Below, piece by piece: positions 16,612 to 23,994 of a stretch of DNA of 64,000 nt; the stretch's first letter is position 1; each line of letters starts with the position of its first letter. Under the pieces are notes generated by a model. The model was given only the letters and a program-made list of their open reading frames with translations. It had not been told where the DNA came from and made no database searches. The DNA is from Stappia stellulata (GTDB lineage: Bacteria; Pseudomonadota; Alphaproteobacteria; Rhizobiales; Stappiaceae), in assembly GCF_020176715.1 (NCBI RefSeq), contig NZ_JAIVMF010000007.1:124001-188000 (forward strand). The letters are read 5' to 3'. A program made the position numbers and the translations under genes.

Positions 16612-16764
16612 ATAGAACCAACCCCGCTGCCGATCGTTCCGGTCAGCAGAAGCGGCGGGGTCGCTGTTGAGGTAGACTTGCAGCGTGTGGGGATCTGATT
16701 GGCGTTAGGCCCCACGGTCCGGAAGTCGCATTCCGGGCTCCCCGCTCCTCACAGGGCGTTTTTC
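16612..16764 (-). promoter_or_regulatory. Leader of the com operon
   Basis: A 153-bp gap between the tail gene D and com. It should hold the promoter (the equivalent of Mu Pmom). A hairpin spans 16622-16660, with outer stem CCCCG/CGGGG and inner stem CTGCTG/CGGCAG. It ends 10 nt before the GTG start. The 13-bp palindrome found at the other late operons is not present, so this operon may be controlled differently. Confidence 0.45.
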
Positions 16765-17769
16765 CTACTCCTGGCCTCCTTTCTTCCCGCCCTCCGGGAC
16801 TTCCAGTTCAATGGTCGTTGTGTAGGTGTCGGCGAAGCTGTGTTCCACGCTCGCCACCCGCCAGCGCCCGTTGATTTCGGGGCGGAAGCCTATGAGCTGC
16901 GCATCGGTCTCCGCCTGGGCTTCGGGCAGGCCGGCAAGCGTCACGCTGCCCGATCCCGTCGCGCGCGACAGCCGCTCGCCTTCGGACTTCGCCGCAGCCT
17001 TGGCCTCGGCCTGTGTCGGCAGGGCATGGCGCAAACGGCGCTCGGGGCCTTGCATGCCGGTCTGTTCGGTCTCGATCTCGGTCTTGCCGGTTGCGCGGTC
17101 GTACCATTTGGCCGAGGTCGACCCGTATTCGGGACGCGGGTCGACATCGAAGCTCCAGTCGCGGCAATCCGACTTGGCGATGGTGAGTGCCGGCAGGGTC
17201 AAGCCGGAGGCCGACCCGGAGCCGCGTTTGACCAGCAGCATCTTTCCGTCCTTGACGGCGAAGAGCGCGCCGAAACGGTCGGCGATCCGGGTGCCGAAAT
17301 CCAGCGTCGACTGGTCGAGCCGGGCGATATAGGGGAGCCTCTCGTTGGCGAGCGCGGGACTGACGACCGCCTGTAGCCCATGCCGGCCGGCAAGCTCCTG
17401 GACAAGGTCCCCGACGGTTCTATCGTCGAAATGCTCGGAGACGGGTTCCTTGAGATCGGAGCGCATGTCGGCCGATCGCCCGGAGATCGTCAGCCGCTCC
17501 CCGTCCGGCCCGCCCTCGAACGCAAGGCCCTCGACCGTGTAGAGACCCATCTTCCAGGAGCCGACGCCCCGGAACCCGAAGGATACGGCGATCAGCGCGC
17601 CGGGTGCGGGAGCTGCCACTTCATTGCGGGCATCGTCGAACACAAGCTCCACCGTATCCGCATCCTGGCCGACCTCATCGCGGATCGTTGCAGTGCTCAA
17701 CCGCTCATAGAAAACCGCGTTAACCGGCTTGCCGCCGACCGTCACTTCAATGAAGGGCTTGTCGCGCAT
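16765..17769 (-). CDS. Phage late control D / tail protein (P2 gpD-like)
   Basis: 334 aa. In P2-type tails gpD is the baseplate hub protein that joins tube and spike (also called late control protein). Visible features: N-terminal FIEVTVGGKPVNAVFYERLSTATIRDEVGQ domain (gp27-like fold); ISGRSADMRSDLKEP; LDFGTRIADRFGALFAVKDGKML; and C-terminal WRVASVEHSFADTYTTTIELE. Order after U and X is the same as P2. Its ATG overlaps the stop of X by 1 nt (TGATG). Last gene of the tail operon. Confidence 0.88.
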   Translation of the reverse strand: MRDKPFIEVTVGGKPVNAVFYERLSTATIRDEVGQDADTVELVFDDARNEVAAPAPGALIAVSFGFRGVGSWKMGLYTVEGLAFEGGPDGERLTISGRSADMRSDLKEPVSEHFDDRTVGDLVQELAGRHGLQAVVSPALANERLPYIARLDQSTLDFGTRIADRFGALFAVKDGKMLLVKRGSGSASGLTLPALTIAKSDCRDWSFDVDPRPEYGSTSAKWYDRATGKTEIETEQTGMQGPERRLRHALPTQAEAKAAAKSEGERLSRATGSGSVTLAGLPEAQAETDAQLIGFRPEINGRWRVASVEHSFADTYTTTIELEVPEGGKKGGQE

Positions 17770-18023
17770 CAGTCCCACAGCCTCACGGATTGCTTGTCCT
17801 CCACGATCCGCCATTCGGGCAGGTGCACTGTCGCTCCCAGGGGCAGCAAAGGCCCGGTCGCGACCAGCTCCGGATTGGCTTCCAGGATCGCCTCGACATA
17901 GCCGGCAAGCCGGGATGCGCGTGCCGTATCGCCGAGCCGCAACGCCGCGTTTTCGAAGGCGATCAGATCGAGCGTCGCGTCGGGCTTGGTGACACGCACC
18001 GTCTCGGCAGGAAGCACGGTCAT
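17769..18023 (-). CDS. Tail protein X (P2 gpX-like)
   Basis: 84 aa, the usual size for gpX. It is a small LysM-like protein that caps or completes the tail: LDLIAFENAALRLGDTARA, then VEAILEANPELVATGPLLP and LPEWRIVEDK. The pattern NPxLxxxGPxLPxG is typical. It overlaps U by 4 nt and D by 1 nt, so the three are translationally coupled. Confidence 0.88.
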   Translation of the reverse strand: MTVLPAETVRVTKPDATLDLIAFENAALRLGDTARASRLAGYVEAILEANPELVATGPLLPLGATVHLPEWRIVEDKQSVRLWD

Positions 18024-18445
18024 CTGAACAGCCCTCCCGGTGCGCCGTCGCCGGCATGCGGGGCAACCTCAATGGAAAACTCCAGCTTCCGGCCCTGTCC
18101 GGCGCGCGAGATGATCGATTGCGTGTCGAACACGCGCTGGATGACCACGCGGCCGAACACCCGGCCGGCGGTCTCGGCGGTCCAGCCGACCATCATCACG
18201 GGCGTTGCCGCCATTTGCGTTGCCCGGATTGCCTCGAACTCGTCGCGGCCACCGAACTCTTCCGGATAGAGAAGCCCGGTGATCGTCACGGGGTTCTCGC
18301 CGACCCCGGTGAACTGGCGCCCGGGCGCCCGGCCGAAGCGCTCGACTGCCGGCCAGCGCGCCTCGGTCTCGCGCTCGATCGACTGGAAATTGAGCGGCAG
18401 GATCTCGAAGACATGCGGCCCGAGGGCGAGAAGCGGCACGGCCAT
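18020..18445 (-). CDS. Tail protein U (P2 gpU-like)
   Basis: 141 aa. gpU is a tail-completion protein. Family marks: FEILPLNFQSIERETEARWP near the start, GENPVTITGLLYPEEFGG in the middle, and the segment PVMMVGWTAETAGRVFGR. It lies 3 nt downstream of the tape-measure stop and overlaps X by 4 nt, as expected for a P2-type tail cassette. Confidence 0.88.
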   Translation of the reverse strand: MAVPLLALGPHVFEILPLNFQSIERETEARWPAVERFGRAPGRQFTGVGENPVTITGLLYPEEFGGRDEFEAIRATQMAATPVMMVGWTAETAGRVFGRVVIQRVFDTQSIISRAGQGRKLEFSIEVAPHAGDGAPGGLFR

Positions 18446-18448
18446 GGT

Positions 18449-20926
18449 CTACTCCGTTCCATCGTGCAGCGCGCCGGTCCGTCCCCGGCGCACGGCGGCC
18501 TCGATACCGGCATTCGCGGCACGTCCGGCCGCGACCGGATCGACGACGCCGGAGATCGACTGGTTGACCGTGACATTGACCTGCGGCGGGCGCTTGTCGG
18601 TGACGGAGGCGGAGATCTCCTGTTCGACCTTCGCCGGCGGCAGGCTGTCGAGATAGTTTTGGAGTGGTGGGATTGGCTCGGGCGGAGGGGATGGGAATGG
18701 AGAAACAGAAGCACCGGCTGCCAAGCCGTTCTTTTCTCGAATTGCGGCTACGTCGCTTTGGGTCTCTTCACCGCCTCCACCGAACGGCCAGTCAAACTTC
18801 AGCATCGCCTTAAGCGCATCCACCTGCGCCTGAACCCAGGTCGACAGCCGCTGCCACGACCCTTGAAGCCCTTCCAGGATCGCGTCGACGATCGCGGTTC
18901 CGAACCCGACGAAGGCGCGCAGCGTGGCCTTGATCGCATTACCGAGGCGCTCGCCGATCCGCTTGCCGGCGGCCTCGATCCCGGCCGCGTCTCCTGCGCT
19001 CAAGTTCTCTTGCGTGAAGAGCGAGCCAAAGAAGTCGGCGACCGCCTGTTTGGCCTTTGAGAGCCCTTCAATGAGGCCGGAGAAATCGAACATCCGGGCG
19101 AAATATTCCGCGACCCGATCGACGTTGATCCCGATCGCCTCGGCCATCTCGCGAGCGCGCGCGGCGACGCTGTCGACAAAGCCGTTCCAGGCGGCTTTGA
19201 CCGCCTCGATTTCCGGCGCGAAGGCCTCGCCAAGCCCCTGGAAAAAGCCGGAGACGGCAGTCGACAGTCGTTCCCAATACTTCCAGACGAAAAAGGCAGC
19301 AGCTGCCAGCGCTGCGATCGCGGCCGTCACGGGCCATGCGGCCGCCGAGATTGCCGCAAGTGCGGTGGTGGCAGCGGTCTTTAAGCCGGCGAAGACCGCG
19401 CCGATCGCCGCGCCCTTTCCGAAGGTCGAAAGCATACGCAGACCGGCAAGCGCCGATTTCACCCTGTTCGGACCAAAGGATGCCAGGAAGAGCCCCGCCT
19501 GCGCGGCCAACCAGCCGAACCCGCGTCCCGCGCTGCGCAAGCCCCGCAGTGAGCGGGCAAGCATTGAGACGTTCCGGCCGCTTTCGCTGAACCGCCAGAA
19601 CAGGCTGATCAGTTTGATCAGAGGCCCGGCGATCAGGGCATGCGCATAGCCAACAAGCCGCGAGGCAATACCGAAGGCAAGCAACGCGCCCGTGCCCTGG
19701 ACGATGGCCTCGGTCAGTTCCGGTTGGCGTTCCGCAAAGGCGGACACCCTGTCGATCAGACCGCCGAGACCTTCGACCGCATGGCCGAGCGGTTCCAGAA
19801 GCTGATCACCGAGCACGATGGCAAGCGCGGCAAGTCGGTTGCGCAGAAGCTCCAGCTTGTTTTGCGTCGTCTCCGCGCGTTTCTCGTACTCTTCCAGCGC
19901 CGACCCTGCATAGTCGGCCTCGTTGCCCACCAGTTCGAACGCCTGGCGCAAGAGATCCGGATTGTTCAGCAACTTGGAAAAATCGTCGGAAAAGTCCTGG
20001 CCGACCAGGTCGATCAGAGCCTTCATGCCGTCCGGCGATTTCGACAACCGGTCGAACAGGTCGGAAAGGGCCGCCGGCGCATCGTCTTCCAGAGATGCCA
20101 TGAAGCCGCGATAGGACAGACCTGCCGTCTTGAGCGCGGATTTCGCCTTGTTCGATCCCTGCGCAAGTCGGTTGGCAAGCGCTGAAAGACCGCGCGCGGC
20201 GGTCTCCGGCATGATGCCGGCCGCGACCATCGCCGCGCCGACGGCGTTCATTTCGACGGCCGTCAGCCTTAGGGTTCGCTGCGCGCCGGCGGCGCGATTG
20301 GCGAAGTTGGTAATCTCGGCCGCCGTCGCGGCCATGTTGTTCGACAGGTGGTTTGCGCTGTCGGCGTAGAGCTCGAGCTGGTTCTGGTTGAGCTTGTAGA
20401 CGTTGCGCAGTTTGGCGAAGCGGGTGCCGATCTCGCCAGCCGTCATGTCGAAGGCGACGGCCGCGCGCGCCGTGGCCTTGGTGAAGCGCTCCAGTTCTTG
20501 CGTCGGGATACCTGCCTGCGCGGCCGAGGCCATGATCGTCGTGAGGCCGGTCGACGACAGCGCGATCTCGCGGCTCATGCCGATCAGACCCTGGCGGATC
20601 TCGCCGAGCTTGCGCGCCGGCGCATCCAGGACCTTTTCAAGGTCGGCGAAGGCCTCTTCGAACTGCATCGCCGCGCGCACCGGCGCACCGAGCGCGACGG
20701 CCATGCCGACCGCGTCCATCAGCCGACCGCGGGCCCGCGTCAACAGCTGTTCGGCGTTGTTGAGCGCGGTGTCGATGTTGCTCTCAGAAAAGCCTTGCCG
20801 GATCGCTCCTGAGAACCCCGTGCGCAGCTCCTGAAACTGCTTCCGGATGCCGCCGACCTCGTTGCGGACCTTGTCCGCGCCCTTGGTCAGGAACTGGATC
20901 AGAAGCGAGACATTCATGCCGGACAT
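18449..20926 (-). CDS. Phage tail tape-measure protein
   Basis: 825 aa. It sets tail length and is threaded through the tube. It has the TP901-type core near the N-terminus (MQFEEAFADLEKVLDAP; TTIMASAAQAGIPTQELE), then a central region, a hydrophobic stretch at about 500-550 (AAWPVTAAIAALAAAAFFVW), and a Pro-rich then Ala-rich C-terminus. Start at 20926 has GGAGG 9 nt upstream; ATG 20917 is an alternative. The length would predict a fairly long contractile tail. Confidence 0.93.
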   Translation of the reverse strand: MSGMNVSLLIQFLTKGADKVRNEVGGIRKQFQELRTGFSGAIRQGFSESNIDTALNNAEQLLTRARGRLMDAVGMAVALGAPVRAAMQFEEAFADLEKVLDAPARKLGEIRQGLIGMSREIALSSTGLTTIMASAAQAGIPTQELERFTKATARAAVAFDMTAGEIGTRFAKLRNVYKLNQNQLELYADSANHLSNNMAATAAEITNFANRAAGAQRTLRLTAVEMNAVGAAMVAAGIMPETAARGLSALANRLAQGSNKAKSALKTAGLSYRGFMASLEDDAPAALSDLFDRLSKSPDGMKALIDLVGQDFSDDFSKLLNNPDLLRQAFELVGNEADYAGSALEEYEKRAETTQNKLELLRNRLAALAIVLGDQLLEPLGHAVEGLGGLIDRVSAFAERQPELTEAIVQGTGALLAFGIASRLVGYAHALIAGPLIKLISLFWRFSESGRNVSMLARSLRGLRSAGRGFGWLAAQAGLFLASFGPNRVKSALAGLRMLSTFGKGAAIGAVFAGLKTAATTALAAISAAAWPVTAAIAALAAAAFFVWKYWERLSTAVSGFFQGLGEAFAPEIEAVKAAWNGFVDSVAARAREMAEAIGINVDRVAEYFARMFDFSGLIEGLSKAKQAVADFFGSLFTQENLSAGDAAGIEAAGKRIGERLGNAIKATLRAFVGFGTAIVDAILEGLQGSWQRLSTWVQAQVDALKAMLKFDWPFGGGGEETQSDVAAIREKNGLAAGASVSPFPSPPPEPIPPLQNYLDSLPPAKVEQEISASVTDKRPPQVNVTVNQSISGVVDPVAAGRAANAGIEAAVRRGRTGALHDGTE

Positions 20927-20935
20927 GCGCGCCTC

Positions 20936-21061
20936 CTAGATGATCCGGCCGGTGAGTTTCAGGACGCGCGGGAGATCGCGGCGGTACGCCAGCAACTCCC
21001 ACCAGTCGAGGGCTTCGAGTTCGGACGGCGGCCAGTGATGGACCGCCGCCAGGTCGCTCAT
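20936..21061 (-). CDS. GpE-family tail protein (E' frame)
   Basis: A 41-aa frame, MSDLAAVHHWPPSELEALDW followed by WELLAYRRD. The HWPPSEL and LLAYR pattern is that of the P2 E' family. Its ATG overlaps the stop of the upstream E gene (ATGA). The frame is also open upstream in the -1 frame of E as far as a T7 run (21097-21103), so an E+E' fusion can be made by -1 frameshifting. The fusion acts as a tail-assembly chaperone with the tape measure. Confidence 0.85.
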   Translation of the reverse strand: MSDLAAVHHWPPSELEALDWWELLAYRRDLPRVLKLTGRII

Positions 21062-21465
21062 GAACTCGGCAACTCGAACGCACTCATGAGCGCGGGAAAA
21101 AAATCGAGCGTCGCCCGTCCGACGGCGAAGAGATCGATGGGATCAAGGTCGTCGATCACCGCCGGCGACACGCCGCACATGTCGGCGAGGATCCCGGTCA
21201 ATCCGTCCAGCCGCTCCGGGTCGGTCAGGAGCGCCAGCGCCTCGGCGGCCGCCTTGTCCGCCGCGCCTCCGTTGCCGGACGCGCCCAGGAGCTTCGCCGG
21301 AAAGTCCGCACCGAGAAGCGCCACCAGCTTCTTCACATGCTTGGTTCGGGGCCGCTTCATGGTGAGCGAGGAATGCGTGCGGTCCCCGTCCTTCGTCTTT
21401 TCGTCGACGGGAAAGTCCAGGGGAATGGAGATCTGGCGCTTGGGTTCGGTCACGGGATCGCTCAC
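21058..21465 (-). CDS. Phage tail assembly protein (P2 gpE-like)
   Basis: 135 aa, between tail tube and tape measure as in P2. Features: MSDPVTEPKRQISIPLDFPV, KRPRTKHVKKLVALLGADFP, and PAVIDDLDPIDLFAVGRATLDFF. It serves as a tail-assembly chaperone with the short E' product. A slippery heptamer T-TTT-TTT sits in frame at 21103-21097, 13 codons before the stop. Confidence 0.85.
   Translation of the reverse strand: MSDPVTEPKRQISIPLDFPVDEKTKDGDRTHSSLTMKRPRTKHVKKLVALLGADFPAKLLGASGNGGAADKAAAEALALLTDPERLDGLTGILADMCGVSPAVIDDLDPIDLFAVGRATLDFFPALMSAFELPSS
21097..21103 (-). promoter_or_regulatory. Programmed -1 frameshift site in gpE
   Basis: On the minus strand the codons are GAT TTT TTT CCC, giving X-XXY-YYZ as T-TTT-TTT. 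After a -1 slip the frame has no stop and runs directly into the E' frame, ending at 20936. The fusion would be about 176 aa. P2 uses T-TTT-TTG at the same place. Confidence 0.75.
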
Positions 21466-21488
21466 GGGAGGGCTCCGGGTTTGACGGG

Positions 21489-22007
21489 TCAGGAGAAGAG
21501 AACGCGGCGGCGACCTTCGTTGACGGGCACGCCATTGCGCACCATCCAGCCGCCGCTTTGGAAGTTGAACCGGTGCAGCACCTTGCCGTCGGCCATATAG
21601 GAGTAGTTCAGGATCGACCCGATCTTGTGGTCATACCCGCTGGCCTTGCCGCCGCTCATCTCTTCCTCGGCGATGGAAATCAACCGGCCGGTCATGTCGA
21701 TGGCATGCTCGTGTTCTGTGCCGTCGAGTTCGTCCACTACGAATTTCTTGCCGGTGAAGGTGCGGCGGACACCCGGCGGTCCGCCGAACAGCCCGGTGAC
21801 CCCGGGCGAGTGCGACTTGAGTTTGAAGGGAGACTCAAGCGCCTTCACGCCGAGGCCCGCCACTTGGATCTGAAGGTCGCTGCCGCCAGGCTGGAAGTCC
21901 TCGGTGATCTCCTCGAGCGGCGGTAGTTGCAGGCTCTCGATCTCGAGCACAAGGTTCTGGTCGTCGTCCACGACCAGGGTGAAGCCGCGCAGGATGGGAA
22001 GGGACAT
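21489..22007 (-). CDS. Major tail tube protein (P2 gpFII-like)
   Basis: 172 aa, the usual size. The protein polymerises into the inner tube of the contractile tail. Recognisable segments: PILRGFTLVVDDDQNLVLEIESL, GLGVKALESPFKLKSHSPGV, RRTFTGKKFVVDELDG, and KVLHRFNFQSGGWMVRNG near the end. It directly follows the sheath gene, with a 24-nt gap. Confidence 0.9.
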   Translation of the reverse strand: MSLPILRGFTLVVDDDQNLVLEIESLQLPPLEEITEDFQPGGSDLQIQVAGLGVKALESPFKLKSHSPGVTGLFGGPPGVRRTFTGKKFVVDELDGTEHEHAIDMTGRLISIAEEEMSGGKASGYDHKIGSILNYSYMADGKVLHRFNFQSGGWMVRNGVPVNEGRRRVLFS

Positions 22008-22031
22008 GGAAAGCTCCTCTGAGTGTCGCGC

Positions 22032-23294
22032 TTACGCAGCCTCGCCGACGCGTTCGAACGAAACGGCGATGCGACGATTGATCTCGTCCGCGAGCAGGTT
22101 GAAATAGACCTCGTTGCGGCGTGAGCCGAAGGTGAGATCCTCAAGCGGCGGAGCCTCTTCGGCATCGAACTCGATGCGCAGCTTGCCGGAGCGAAGCAAG
22201 GCATTGGTGTTGGTGTCCCGATCCCAATAGACGGACCCGCCAAGGATCGCGCCGATCGCCTTCAGCTCGTCGAGGAACTGGTCCAGGCTTCGCATGATCG
22301 CGATGACGAGCTGCGGGCTCAGGTTCTGGTCGTTTGCCCAGCGGAAGGAGCGCGCGATGGTCTTCTCGATCAGCGCCCGCGTGCGCACCACATTGACGAA
22401 CTGCCAGAGCGGATCGGTGGAGGTCGTGCGGTTGCCCCACAGGATGCGGCCGTTCGCGGCAAACGTGCCGCCGGCGCCCTGCGACAGCCGCGCGGGAATG
22501 AAGGTGGCGATGCCGTTTTCGTTTAAGAGGTTCGCCTCGTGGTCGATCTCGCCGTCGTAGTAGGAGACCGGCCGGGCGATCCCGAGGATACCGCCGCACT
22601 CCTGGTTGGAGGGCGACCAGTACGGCCCGCCCTTTTCCTTGTCGCGCTTGATGAACAGCCCGGCGGCGAAGGGCGCGGCTGGCTTCACGACGAGATTTGC
22701 GCCGGACGCGACCTTCACCATCGGATCGACCAGATAGGCGAAGCGGTCGGAGAAGTCGGCGCGATAGGCAAGGCTTGCGTCGCGGTCGGGTCCGCCGGTG
22801 TCGAGGATGGCGATCGCCTGCAGCTTCTTGGCGACCTGTTCCAGCGCATCGGCGACCGGGTTCTTGGCGCTGGCGATCTGCCCGGCCGCATATCCCGGTG
22901 CGATCAGGAGATCCGGCTCAACGCCGACATGCCCGAGCGCATAGGTGAGCGCATGGGCTCCGGTCTGCGACGCGGCCGCGCCGACCATGTTTGCCCGCGT
23001 CGCGTCGGGATCGACGCCTTCGGCAACCCGCACCATGACGATGGAGCCTTCGATCCCTTGCGCCTTCACCGCGTTGATCACATCGAGCGCGGTTCCCGTC
23101 GCGCCAAGGAGGGCGATTTTCTCCGTCTCATGCGTGTAGAGGTGAACGGGCTCGTCGAGGGGAAACGCCGTGTTGTCGGCATCGGGCGCGGTGACGAGCG
23201 CGCCGAGCGTCGACACATCGGAAACGGCGATCGGGCGCGGGCTTTCGCCAAGCCGCAGAACGCGAGTGCCATGATTGAAGGGGGCCGTGGGCAT
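22032..23294 (-). CDS. Tail sheath protein (P2 gpFI-like)
   Basis: 420 aa. Forms the contractile sheath. Features: N-terminal FNHGTRVLRLGESPRPI, ALGHVGVEPDLLIAPGYA, AILDTGGPDRDASLAYR, GFIKRDKEKGGPYWSPSNQE-like segment (here LFIKRDKEKGGPYWSPS), and C-terminal INRRIAVSFERVGEAA. It is the first gene behind a 13-bp palindrome at 23357-23369, so it probably starts its own late transcript. Confidence 0.93.
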   Translation of the reverse strand: MPTAPFNHGTRVLRLGESPRPIAVSDVSTLGALVTAPDADNTAFPLDEPVHLYTHETEKIALLGATGTALDVINAVKAQGIEGSIVMVRVAEGVDPDATRANMVGAAASQTGAHALTYALGHVGVEPDLLIAPGYAAGQIASAKNPVADALEQVAKKLQAIAILDTGGPDRDASLAYRADFSDRFAYLVDPMVKVASGANLVVKPAAPFAAGLFIKRDKEKGGPYWSPSNQECGGILGIARPVSYYDGEIDHEANLLNENGIATFIPARLSQGAGGTFAANGRILWGNRTTSTDPLWQFVNVVRTRALIEKTIARSFRWANDQNLSPQLVIAIMRSLDQFLDELKAIGAILGGSVYWDRDTNTNALLRSGKLRIEFDAEEAPPLEDLTFGSRRNEVYFNLLADEINRRIAVSFERVGEAA

Positions 23295-23356
23295 GCGCTG
23301 ATCCTCGTGTTCGGGGTCAGTGCAAACCTACGTTTCGGGGATGGAACCTCGCGCCC

Positions 23357-23369
23357 CTGACAGTGTCAG
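23357..23369 (-). promoter_or_regulatory. Late-promoter palindrome upstream of sheath gene
   Basis: CTGACAGTGTCAG (plus strand). It lies 62 nt upstream of the sheath start. A 22-bp block including it, from CTCGCGCCCC onward, is identical to the copy upstream of the protease gene at 36277. Confidence 0.7.
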
Positions 23370-23437
23370 CAGCAAGCCTCAAAGGGCTTTCGAACGCCCT
23401 TCACGCTGCCATGAAACGGGCGTTCGGGCAACGCGGC

Positions 23438-23986
23438 TTATGCCGCTGCGACCGCCGCCGCGAATGCCGCCTCGACTTCGGCGGGCGTCGTGAGAGTGCC
23501 CGCGTCGATGTCGGCGATTACCGCCGCCTGTGCGACGAACGCGCCATTGATGTGTGCCAGGACTGCATCCGACAGAGCGATGATGCCGGCGGCATCCAGC
23601 GGGAAAATGCCGTTGATCGCCGACCAGTCCGTGGTGAAGCCGGGAACCTCTTGAGCCGCGACGCGCGCACCAAGGAGGTTTGTCTTTCCCTCGTGGTCGG
23701 TCGCGACCTCGATCACGTCCGGCCCGATCGTGACGGACACGCCGCCGGTCTCATGGGTGCGGCGGATCGCCGAGAGGTGCGCGTTGAGATCGGCGGTCGT
23801 AGGCGGGGGTGCGGGCGCGGGATGCGACCACGAACCCTCTGGGCTGCGCTGTGAGCCGATCTGTGTATCCGTAGGAAAATCCGTTTCCGGGATAAGCACA
23901 TCCCCCACAGCGACCGGGAAGTCCGCGGGCTGGTCGATCATGATCATGTTGATCACCTCGCCGTCTCGAAGAAGTGCGTGCCTCAT
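23438..23986 (-). CDS. Tail-fibre-associated DUF4376-like protein
   Basis: 182 aa, directly behind the fibre gene (8-nt gap). The C-terminal 110 residues match the DUF4376-type domain: LNAHLSAIRRTHETGGVSV, VEVATDHEGKTNLLGAR-like stretch (here VIEVATDHEGKTNLLGAR), WSAINGIFPLDAAGIIALS. Such proteins often follow tail fibres and may assist folding or form part of the fibre. The last 20 residues are almost all Ala. Confidence 0.65.
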   Translation of the reverse strand: MRHALLRDGEVINMIMIDQPADFPVAVGDVLIPETDFPTDTQIGSQRSPEGSWSHPAPAPPPTTADLNAHLSAIRRTHETGGVSVTIGPDVIEVATDHEGKTNLLGARVAAQEVPGFTTDWSAINGIFPLDAAGIIALSDAVLAHINGAFVAQAAVIADIDAGTLTTPAEVEAAFAAAVAAA

Positions 23987-23994
23987 AGTAACCC

